A DNA stretch of 64,000 bases from Hydrogenophaga palleronii_A (lineage in GTDB: Bacteria; Pseudomonadota; Gammaproteobacteria; Burkholderiales; Burkholderiaceae_C), in NCBI RefSeq assembly GCF_031457455.1, contig NZ_JAVDWU010000003.1, positions 434,001 to 498,000 on the forward strand. The letters are read 5' to 3'. Both the position numbers and the translations under genes were made by a program. Position 1 is the stretch's first letter. Every line of letters begins with the position of its first letter. Shown one piece after another: positions 34,386 to 41,272 of this stretch. Below the pieces are notes generated by a model that had not been told where the DNA came from, did not search any database, and saw nothing but the letters and a program-made list of their open reading frames with translations.

Positions 34386-35228
34386 GTGTTTTCCATTTCT
34401 ACCCCTTCCCACCGTTTGCCTTACCGCCTGCACAGGCGTTCACCCGTTTGCGGGCTGTTGCCTTTGTTGGCCGCCCTGCCGCTGGTCTGGAGCGGCATCA
34501 GCCACGCCCAGGGTTTTGCCGCCTACATCACACCCCCGCGCTTCGAGATCCAGGCCAAGGCCGGCGTCAGCACGCGCCAGGTGTTCGAGATCCAGCATGT
34601 GGGCCAGCTCAAGGGCGGCTACCGCATCTACACCAACGACTGGACCTTCCAGCCCGACAACTCGGTGAGCTTCAGCGATGCGCTGGCGCCTGATAGCTGC
34701 CGCCCCTGGGTGGCGATCGAGCGGCGCGAGCTCACGCTGGAGGCGGGTGCACGCTACCGCTTCCGTTTCGAAATCACCCCCCCACCCGGCACACCGCCGC
34801 GGGAATGCCGCTTCGCCATCATGGTCGAAGGCATTGACCCGGCCAAGAGCAGCGTGGACGTGGGTGGCCGCATTGGTGTGATCGTGTACGCTGCCATTGG
34901 TAGCGCGGCACCGGTGCTTGAAATCACTGCCACCCGCACGGTCAAAACAGCAGACGGCAAGCTAGTGGCGATGCTCGACGTACGCAACAACGGCAACGCG
35001 CATGGGCGGCTGGAAGGTTTCGTCAATGGCACGGATGCCGGTGGTCAGCGCCTGGAGCTGACGCCGTCCGACGTGCCGATCATGCCGGGCGAGACGCGCG
35101 GCGTGTCCCTCTCGCCCGTGGGGGAAGAGGACAAACCAGCCCCCGACGTGCGTTTTCCGCTGGCTGTCAAAGGCACGCTCGAATGGGGTAAGAACCGCCT
35201 CCCACTGGACGCGAGCTTCGCTCCATGA
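34386..35228 (+). CDS. Periplasmic chaperone-like protein of the fimbria-like locus
   Basis: 280 residues from a GTG at 34386. The signal region is LLPLLAALPLVWSGISHAQ. The mature part starts FAAYITPPRFEIQAKAGVST and has the shape of a PapD-type chaperone: an N-terminal immunoglobulin-like domain with a strand resembling the subunit-binding edge, two Cys (DSCRPW, RECRFAIMVEG) and a second domain with VLEITATRTVKTADGKLVAM. The classical Arg/Lys cleft pair is not obvious, so this is a distant or convergent version. It overlaps the barrel gene by 4 bases. Confidence 0.6.
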   Translation: MFSISTPSHRLPYRLHRRSPVCGLLPLLAALPLVWSGISHAQGFAAYITPPRFEIQAKAGVSTRQVFEIQHVGQLKGGYRIYTNDWTFQPDNSVSFSDALAPDSCRPWVAIERRELTLEAGARYRFRFEITPPPGTPPRECRFAIMVEGIDPAKSSVDVGGRIGVIVYAAIGSAAPVLEITATRTVKTADGKLVAMLDVRNNGNAHGRLEGFVNGTDAGGQRLELTPSDVPIMPGETRGVSLSPVGEEDKPAPDVRFPLAVKGTLEWGKNRLPLDASFAP

Positions 35229-37201
35229 CCCGGGTATGCCGGCTGCACCCGGTCGCGTTTGCGATCCTGTTGGCCGGGTGGGCGCCCGCCCAGGCACAAG
35301 ACGTGTCGCAGCCTGCCGGCGCGTACGTGGATCAGGTGATCGAGGACCTGGAGCCCGAGGTGCTGGACGACGCGCAGACCTACGACTACGACAAGACGGG
35401 CTGGCCGCGGTTCCTGAAACTGGAGGCCCGCCTGGGCACCCAGCCGTTCGACGAGCAGCGTTCGGCCAAACTGGGTTTTTCGGCCTATGGCGTGCTGGAA
35501 ACGCCCAACCACGGCACGCTTTCGCTCGACGGCAACCACGCTCCCGAGGACAGTGACGGCACACTCACGCTGCGCCAGACCCAGATGCCGCTGGGCGGCG
35601 GCTGGCTGGCGAATCACAGTCTGGGGTATATCGACACGCCTGCGCCCGGCATCACGCGTCTGCCTTCGCGGGTGTTCGTGCCCACCTCCATTCTGGAAGG
35701 CCTCAGTGGCGAGTGGGAGCAACCCGCCAGAGGCTGGCAGTTGCAGGCCGCCACCGGCGAACCGGGCCGGCTGGAGATCCTGCCGGCCACCGGCTTCCAG
35801 CGCCTGCCCGGTCGACGCACGGTGCTGGGCGCGCAATGGCGCCTGGGCGCCGACGCTGCGGCCGATCCGCTGGGCCTGTCACTCAAGGGCTGGACTGTGG
35901 CAGCGCAGCACGAAAATGCCAGCGGCGTGTCCAATTTCGAAACACCACGTGCCCCTGCAGACGTGGTGGACGCCGACGCCACCCTGCTGGCGTTGCGGTT
36001 TGAGGCCGACCGGTACCGCCTGAAGGCCCATGCCGTGAGTTCGAACAACAGCGCGCTGGATGGTGGCCGCAGCGGCTACTGGATCGACGGCGAGTGGGAT
36101 GAAGGGCCGCGCCAGTACGGCGCCGGCCTGTACCGGCTGGAGCAGGGCCTGAACTGGGCCAACCTGCCCATGGTCAACGATGTCTCGGGCGCCTATCTGC
36201 GCGCCAGCTGGCGCACGCGGCAATGGTCGGCCGACACCTCGGTCGACTGGCTGCGATCCATCAGCGGTCGCAGCAACGACGGCTTCTACTCCACCACGGG
36301 TGCGCGATGGCGCCTCGGTCGGGACAGCAGCTTCGGCGCGGGTTTCTCCATTCTTCGATTCGATGGCGATGCCTGGACCAGCTACGGCGACCTTCGCTGG
36401 GGCAATGACTGGGGCACCAGTGGTCTGCGGCTGGAGCTCGAAGGCGGCGACAGCCGTGGTTCGGTACAGCAGATCTCGTACGACCAGGAATGGCCGGTAC
36501 ACCAGGGATGGGCGCTCAACACCAGCCTGGGTTTGGGCCGCGCAGGTGCGCGGGCCAGCACCAACCAGCCGGCCGAAGACCTCTGGTCGGCTGCGCTCAG
36601 CGTGAATGCGCCGCTCAGTTCGCGAGCCGGACTGCGCGGCAATCTCGCCACGGAAAACGGCAGTTCCGGCCAGCGCCGACAAAGCATCAACCTCGGTGCC
36701 AACTGGCGCATCGACCCCCGCTGGAGCCTGGAAGGCAGCTATGTGCGCACCACGGGTCGGAGCCGCACCCGCTTCACGCTGGACCCCTTGGCACCGCCCG
36801 AGACGCAGGAGAACACCAATGCCTACCGCTCGTTTTTCGTGGTGCTGCGCTACGAATGGCAGGCCGGCAGCCGCAGCGTGCCGCTGGGGGGCAGCGCGAC
36901 CGATGGCGGCGGGCGCATCACCGGCACGGTGTACTTCGACGACAACCGAAGTGGCACCCAGGAAGCCAGTGAAGCCGGCGTGCCCAACGTCACCGTGTTC
37001 CTGGACAACCGCTACGCGGTGCGCACCGACAACCAGGGTCGCTTCGAATTCCCATTCGTGGCCACGGGTGCGCGAACGGTGACCGTGCGCAATGAGACCT
37101 TGCCACTGCCCTGGTCGGTGGTGAATGACGGTCAGGTCCGGGTGGACGTGCGCCTGCGCGACAGCACCTCGATCAGCCTTCCCGTGCAGCGCAGCGAGTA
37201 G
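35225..37201 (+). CDS. Outer-membrane beta-barrel, usher-like, with C-terminal SdrD/carboxypeptidase-regulatory-like domain
   Basis: 658 residues. The signal peptide is FAILLAGWAPAQAQ, followed by an acidic segment (DQVIEDLEPEVLDDAQTYDY). Residues from about 55 to 545 are alternating amphipathic strands with repeated W/Y/F girdles (for example SGYWIDGEWDEGPRQYGAGL, GFYSTTGARWRLGRDSSFGA), as in an outer-membrane barrel. The last 95 residues form a separate domain, ITGTVYFDDNRSGTQEASEA then VPNVTVFLDNRYAVRTDNQG, like SdrD B or usher C-terminal domains. It is shorter than classical ushers (about 800 or more) and I see no clear plug. The likely export or anchoring pore of the locus. Confidence 0.65.
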   Translation: MTRVCRLHPVAFAILLAGWAPAQAQDVSQPAGAYVDQVIEDLEPEVLDDAQTYDYDKTGWPRFLKLEARLGTQPFDEQRSAKLGFSAYGVLETPNHGTLSLDGNHAPEDSDGTLTLRQTQMPLGGGWLANHSLGYIDTPAPGITRLPSRVFVPTSILEGLSGEWEQPARGWQLQAATGEPGRLEILPATGFQRLPGRRTVLGAQWRLGADAAADPLGLSLKGWTVAAQHENASGVSNFETPRAPADVVDADATLLALRFEADRYRLKAHAVSSNNSALDGGRSGYWIDGEWDEGPRQYGAGLYRLEQGLNWANLPMVNDVSGAYLRASWRTRQWSADTSVDWLRSISGRSNDGFYSTTGARWRLGRDSSFGAGFSILRFDGDAWTSYGDLRWGNDWGTSGLRLELEGGDSRGSVQQISYDQEWPVHQGWALNTSLGLGRAGARASTNQPAEDLWSAALSVNAPLSSRAGLRGNLATENGSSGQRRQSINLGANWRIDPRWSLEGSYVRTTGRSRTRFTLDPLAPPETQENTNAYRSFFVVLRYEWQAGSRSVPLGGSATDGGGRITGTVYFDDNRSGTQEASEAGVPNVTVFLDNRYAVRTDNQGRFEFPFVATGARTVTVRNETLPLPWSVVNDGQVRVDVRLRDSTSISLPVQRSE

Positions 37202-37229
37202 GCCCTTTCGCTTACCCATCCTCAGAACT

Positions 37230-37253
37230 GGGGCCCTTTTGGGCTTTTTTTTT
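37230..37253 (+). terminator. Rho-independent terminator after the barrel gene
   Basis: GCCC-TTTT-GGGC at 37233-37244 followed immediately by nine T residues, 30 bp after the stop codon. A textbook intrinsic terminator. It separates the four- or five-gene assembly run from the last subunit gene, which would then need its own promoter or read-through. Confidence 0.85.
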
Positions 37254-37309
37254 GAGGATCGCCTTGAGAACCCCTCAAGTTGCGAGGAACATGCGCCGAT
37301 ACAGGATGC

Positions 37310-37792
37310 ATGAAAGCCATGGTCCGCCCTTCACTGATTGCTCTGGCCGCACTGGCACTGGGCATGCCCAGTGCCAGCATGGGGGAGAGCGTGCTGGTCA
37401 GCGGTGCAGGCGGCACCGGCAGCAGCGCTTCGGTGGACATCCGGATCATCGTTCCCCCCGTGATGCAGGTGCTGGAAAACACCCATCCCTCCCAACTGGG
37501 TGTTGCAGTGGATGGCCAATGGAATGCCCAGCAAAAACTCGTGGTGATGTCGACCATGAAGCGCGGCTTTTGTGTCACGCTGCGTCTGGCCACACCCCAG
37601 GTGGATGACTGGCAGCTGAACACCCTGCTGGAAAGTGGCGCCACTCTGGACGCCGTGGCCGACGGCTACCGCCTGTGCACAGCGCGTGCAGGCCGCTACA
37701 CCCTGTTGTTGCAGCACGCGTTCGCCGCCGACAACGCCCCGTCGGGCGAAGCCCTTCGCTGGCCGGTGCGCACCGATCTGACGGCGCTTTGA
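37310..37792 (+). CDS. Exported fimbria-like subunit, downstream paralogue
   Basis: 160 residues from the ATG at 37310. The signal peptide is MVRPSLIALAALALGMPSASMG. The mature start, ESVLVSGAGGTGSSASVDIR then IIVPPVMQVLENTHP, closely mirrors subunit 1 (SELISGSGSATANLDLRVVI then PRVLFLGV), so it belongs to the same system despite lying behind a terminator. Two Cys (RGFCVTL, YRLCTAR) may form a disulphide. The rest is strand-rich and lacks the C-terminal AGTY strand. Role unknown; a regulator-like or capping subunit is conceivable. Confidence 0.6.
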   Translation: MKAMVRPSLIALAALALGMPSASMGESVLVSGAGGTGSSASVDIRIIVPPVMQVLENTHPSQLGVAVDGQWNAQQKLVVMSTMKRGFCVTLRLATPQVDDWQLNTLLESGATLDAVADGYRLCTARAGRYTLLLQHAFAADNAPSGEALRWPVRTDLTAL

Positions 37793-37837
37793 CCCCTCGC
37801 ACCGGGCTTCAACACCATCCCATCTTGCTCAGACCCC

Positions 37838-37852
37838 GAGGCTCTCAGCCTC
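37838..37852. terminator. Hairpin between convergent genes, possible bidirectional terminator
   Basis: GAGGCT-CTC-AGCCTC, six-base-pair arms, overlapping the cysQ stop codon at 37845-37847. No long T-run on either side, so strength is uncertain. Confidence 0.4.
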
Positions 37853-38678
37853 TCAAACCCCAGGCCACGAAGTCGGGATTCTCCCAGTCGGGTTTGCCGT
37901 AGCGCAAGGCCTCACCGTCCAGCGTCAGCACAGAACCGCCCGCGCCCATGAGCACGGCCTGCCCGGCGGCCGTGTCCCATTCCATGGTGCGACCCAGGCG
38001 GGGATACACATCGGCCTGGCCTGCGGCGATCTGACAGAACTTGAGCGACGAGCCCGCCACGTGCGTGTGCGCCACCAGGGTACCCAGCCCGTCGAGGAAG
38101 CTCTTCAGACGGGCGGCATCACCATGGGAGCGGCTCGCCAGCACGGTGAGTCCGGGCGCCGGTGGCCGACGGCAACTCAGCGGGTGGCGCACAGGTGGGT
38201 GGTGGTTTTTCGCCGATGCAGGGCCATCGGCTTCGCACCACCCCCCCATGCCCGGCCCCCCGGCATACAGCAAGCCCAGCGCAGGTGCCTGCACCACGCC
38301 CAGCACGGGCTGCGCCTTGTCGATGAGCGCGACATTGACGGTGAACTCGCCATTGCGCCCGACAAATTCCCGGGTCCCATCCACCGGGTCCACCAGCCAG
38401 AAGCGCTGGCCGGGTGCGACGCCGGGCTGCTGGCCAGCGCTGACCGCCTCTTCGGCGATCACCGGTACGTCGGGCGTGAGCTGTTGCAGCGCAGCGGTGA
38501 TGATGGCTTCGGCGCGGCGATCGGCTTCGGTCACCGGCGAGTCATCGGACTTGCCATGCACGTCAAAGTCGGTGCGGTAGACAGCCATCACCGCCTCGCC
38601 CGCCCGGCGCACGATGGCCACCACGGCTTCAAGAAGACGTTGCCGGTCACCGATGGGGGTGTGGTGCAAAGGGTTCAC
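37845..38678 (-). CDS. cysQ: 3'(2'),5'-bisphosphate nucleotidase CysQ-like
   Basis: 277 residues from a GTG at 38678; no suitable ATG exists before MAVYRTDF, so the start is tentative and the upstream frame is repeat DNA. It is an inositol-monophosphatase-superfamily enzyme that dephosphorylates adenosine bisphosphate from sulfate assimilation. Motifs are the KSDDSPVTEADRRAEAII region, EEA, and the metal site WLVDPVDGTREFVGRNGEFT. Near the C-terminus is YPRLGRTMEWDTAAGQAVLM, the second metal motif. An insert (around GGWCEADGPASAKNHHPPV) enlarges it. It converges with the last subunit gene. Confidence 0.9.
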   Translation of the reverse strand: MNPLHHTPIGDRQRLLEAVVAIVRRAGEAVMAVYRTDFDVHGKSDDSPVTEADRRAEAIITAALQQLTPDVPVIAEEAVSAGQQPGVAPGQRFWLVDPVDGTREFVGRNGEFTVNVALIDKAQPVLGVVQAPALGLLYAGGPGMGGWCEADGPASAKNHHPPVRHPLSCRRPPAPGLTVLASRSHGDAARLKSFLDGLGTLVAHTHVAGSSLKFCQIAAGQADVYPRLGRTMEWDTAAGQAVLMGAGGSVLTLDGEALRYGKPDWENPDFVAWGLRG

Positions 38679-38729
38679 CTGGTTGCTCCACCGCGCAGCG
38701 CGCGACCCACGACGCATGAGACGGTCCCA

Positions 38730-38811
38730 TCCAGAGGCACCGCCGAGCCGGCTTTGCCGGACGGCCAGTGCCGCCACCCTTTGAAGGGGGTGACGCGAAG
38801 CGCGGCGGGGG
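38730..38811 (-). repeat. GC-rich intergenic repeat, copy R3
   Basis: Copy in the orientation opposite to R8. It carries CCGGC-TTT-GCCGG, CCCTTTGAAGGGGG and a GACGCGAAGCGCGGC stem. It lies between the cysQ start and mltA in a 338-bp gene-free stretch that is almost entirely repeat-derived. Confidence 0.65.
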
Positions 38812-38840
38812 ATGTTCCAACCCGTTTCCGGAGCGAAGTG

Positions 38841-38925
38841 CCCCATCCAGGGATACCGAGGATCCGGCTTTGCCGGTCCTAGGTATCGCCCCCTTGAGGG
38901 GGCTGAGGGCCGCGGCTCCGAGCCT
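38841..38925 (-). repeat. GC-rich intergenic repeat, copy R4
   Basis: Next to R3. It has CCGGC-TTT-GCCGG, CCCCCTTGAGGGGG and a CTGCCTGCGCAGG inverted segment. The remaining DNA to 39016 shows no gene or other motif that I can support. Confidence 0.6.
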
Positions 38926-39016
38926 GCCTGCGCAGGCTTGGACTGCCCGAAGAAGCATCGACTCTGGCGATGCTGCGGCCTGCAAGGCACGTGAAGCGGC
39001 GCGAGGGTATTTCATT

Positions 39017-40246
39017 TCACCGCGGCCACAGCGCCCACATCTGCAGCGGCTGCTTGAGCGCCGCGGCGATGACGTAGGACTCATCGCTCCAGCCACCCCA
39101 ACCCGTGAACAGGTCGGCACGCACGGCGCCCACGATGGCGCCACCCGTGTCCTGTGCCATGACGAGTTTCTGCAGGTTCAGGGTCGGGCCTTGCGTGGCC
39201 AGCCAGACCGGTGTGCCATAAGGAATGCTCTGGGGATCGACCGCGATGGACCGGCCGGGCGTGAGAGGAACCCCCTGGGCGCCACGCGGACCGAAGCGGG
39301 CGTCCAGTTCGCTCAATACTTCTTCGCGGAAAAACACCGTGCGCGGATTGCTCCACAGCATGTCGTTGAGGCGATGGGGGTTGCGCGCGGCCCAGGCCTT
39401 GATGGCGTCCCAGGAGGCTTCGCGGATCGCGCGCTGATCGAGCAGCCAGCGGCCCACGCTCTGGTAGGGGTGGCCGTTGTGAGCGGCATAGGCCACGCGC
39501 ACCTGGCGCTGGCTGCCGTCGGCTTCGGTGATGTTGAGTCGACCGGAGCCCTGGATCTGCAGGATCAGCGCGTCGATCGGATCGCTCAGCCAGGCGATGA
39601 CGCTGCCCTGCAGGGCCGCCTTCGCGGCAGGCAGGGTGTCGATGTCACGCCGGCTGTACCAGGCCTGCCCGGCCCGCAGGCCCGGAGGCGGTCCGTAAAG
39701 CGGGGTGCGGTGGGTGGCGGTGGGCACGCGCGACGCGTCCATGATGGGCTCGTAGTACCCGGTCAGCAAACCATCGGGCACGCTACCGTCGGGTTCGGTC
39801 ACCCGGTAAGGCACAAATCGCCGGACCACCCAGGCCTGTTGTTCGGCAGGTGTGCTGATCGAGAGCTGCCGCACCTCGGCACACAAGGCCGCCTGGCCAG
39901 GCGCAGGACGTTCGCAGCCACGCACCCAGGCATTCCAGACCTCGTGCAGGCTGTCTTGTCCCCAGCCTGGCAGTTCGGCCCATCGCACCGGGGTCCAGCG
40001 GCTCTTGCCGCGCTGCATCGCCGGCGGCAGCGGCTCAGTGCCGTCCGCAACGGGCGCTGGTGGCACCACCGGTGTCGTTGGCGGCGGCAGGGTCACGGGT
40101 TCGGGCAAGCTCGTGCAGGCGGCCAGGCTTCCTACAATGCAGGCAGCGGCGATCCATCGCAGGGTCTGTGTTCCAGGGCTCCTGGCCACCCCGAACCATC
40201 CATCCACGCCCACCTTTGCCCTGGCGGCACCTGAAATTTGATCCAT
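39017..40246 (-). CDS. mltA: Membrane-bound lytic murein transglycosylase A
   Basis: 409 residues from the ATG at 40246, a start codon that overlaps the divergent 50-residue gene's ATG; a later GTG start near the signal sequence is possible. The lipoprotein signal is TLRWIAAACIVGSLAAC with lipidated Cys in LAAC. A Pro-rich linker follows (VTLPPPTTPVVPPAPVADG). MltA core: GLLTGYYEPIMDASR, ALILQIQGSGRLNI, YAAHNGHPYQSVGRWLLDQ and the catalytic-domain end VMAQDTGGAIVGAVRADLFT with the conserved Asp. It cleaves peptidoglycan glycan strands from the outer membrane. Confidence 0.93.
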   Translation of the reverse strand: MDQISGAARAKVGVDGWFGVARSPGTQTLRWIAAACIVGSLAACTSLPEPVTLPPPTTPVVPPAPVADGTEPLPPAMQRGKSRWTPVRWAELPGWGQDSLHEVWNAWVRGCERPAPGQAALCAEVRQLSISTPAEQQAWVVRRFVPYRVTEPDGSVPDGLLTGYYEPIMDASRVPTATHRTPLYGPPPGLRAGQAWYSRRDIDTLPAAKAALQGSVIAWLSDPIDALILQIQGSGRLNITEADGSQRQVRVAYAAHNGHPYQSVGRWLLDQRAIREASWDAIKAWAARNPHRLNDMLWSNPRTVFFREEVLSELDARFGPRGAQGVPLTPGRSIAVDPQSIPYGTPVWLATQGPTLNLQKLVMAQDTGGAIVGAVRADLFTGWGGWSDESYVIAAALKQPLQMWALWPR

Positions 40247-40397
40247 GACCCTGTTGTTGCTGGAAGCGCTTGGCGCGCTGGTTTTGCTTGTCTTCATTGT
40301 GTGGTGGACGATGTTCTCAGGGCGCAAGAAGGGTGAACTGCCGGACGAAGTGGAGCAGGAGAAGTCTGGCGAAGACCACCGGTCGCCTCGCTCATGA
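40245..40397 (+). CDS. 50-residue single-pass membrane protein
   Basis: MTLLLLEALGALVLLVFIVW, then WTMFSGRKKGELPDEVEQEK and 10 more residues to TGA at 40395-40397. One N-terminal transmembrane helix (residues 2-24) precedes a charged cytoplasmic tail. Its ATG overlaps the mltA ATG on the other strand by two bases. The codon choice is GC-rich and the helix-plus-charged-tail design is coherent, so I consider it a real small protein. Function unknown; divergence from mltA hints at a cell-wall-related role. Confidence 0.6.
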   Translation: MTLLLLEALGALVLLVFIVWWTMFSGRKKGELPDEVEQEKSGEDHRSPRS

Positions 40398-40400
40398 GAT

Positions 40401-40512
40401 GACGCCATCCAGGACCCCGAGGGTCCGGCTCCGCTGGCCCAAGGGCGCCGGCCCACCTCCAAGCACCGAAGGCGCGACAGAGAGGGGGGAAGCCGCGCAG
40501 CGGCGCAGGGAG
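40401..40512 (-). repeat. GC-rich intergenic repeat, copy R5
   Basis: It has GGGTCCGGCTCCGCTGGCCC, CACCGAAGGCG and GCCGCGCAGCGGCGC stems. It is bounded by the 50-residue gene's stop and the stop of the FixJ-type regulator, again at gene 3' ends. Confidence 0.65.
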
Positions 40513-40516
40513 ATGT

Positions 40517-41146
40517 TCATCCCAGGCGCAGCGCGTTGGCCAGTTCCACCGCCGATTTGACGCCCATCTTGTCGAACACCCTTGAGCGGTGAACCTCCAC
40601 CGTGCGCACGCTGATGTTGAGTTGGTCGGCGACCAGTTTGTTGGGCAGGCCTTCCACCACCAGCCGCATGACATCGCGCTCCCGCTCGGTCAGGCTGCTC
40701 AGACGGGCCTCCATGTCGCGCTGCTGCCGCCGCTGCGCCAGCACCTGCGCCGACTGGGCCAGGGCCTGCTCGATGCGGTCGACCAGCACGTTGTCTGAAA
40801 ACGGCTTCTCGCAGAAATCGAAGGCACCGCGCTTGACGGCATCAACGGCAGTCGGCACATCGGCATGGCCGGAGAGAAAAATCACCGGCATGGCGGCTTG
40901 CCAGGGCAGGGTGAGCAAATGCTCGAACAGCGCCAGCCCGCTCATGCCGGGCATGCGCACGTCCAGCAACACACAGGAAGGCGACGCAGGTGCATCGTGC
41001 CAGCTGCTGACCTCGGCCAGAAACGCGTCGGCACTGCTGTAACCCTCGCTGAGCAACCGACGCGTGCGCAGCAACCAGGACAGCGCGTCGCGCACGCCAG
41101 CGTCGTCATCGACGAGAAAAATGCGTGCGTCGGGATACTCGGTCAT
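40517..41146 (-). CDS. FixJ/DctR-type response regulator (LuxR output)
   Basis: 209 residues from the ATG at 41146. The receiver domain has acidic residues D13-D15 (LVDDDAGVRD), phospho-acceptor D62 (VLLDVRMPGMSG) and the Lys in FDFCEKPFSDN. The C-terminal LuxR helix-turn-helix is LTERERDVMRLVVEGLPNKL then LNISVRTVEVHRSRVFDKMG. It lies 126 bp downstream of a PAS sensor kinase on the same strand, so the two form a FixLJ/DctSR-like pair. The target is unknown, and no dicarboxylate transporter is in the window. Confidence 0.93.
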   Translation of the reverse strand: MTEYPDARIFLVDDDAGVRDALSWLLRTRRLLSEGYSSADAFLAEVSSWHDAPASPSCVLLDVRMPGMSGLALFEHLLTLPWQAAMPVIFLSGHADVPTAVDAVKRGAFDFCEKPFSDNVLVDRIEQALAQSAQVLAQRRQQRDMEARLSSLTERERDVMRLVVEGLPNKLVADQLNISVRTVEVHRSRVFDKMGVKSAVELANALRLG

Positions 41147-41272
41147 GGGCGGATGATAGTGGAGACCTCGGCGCGGCTCACGCGGATGCCGAGACGCCAA
41201 ACCGAAAGCCGGACCCCGGTGGTACGGAGGCCGAAGGCACATGGTCGCCACCCCCTGCCTGCCACCTCGGGT

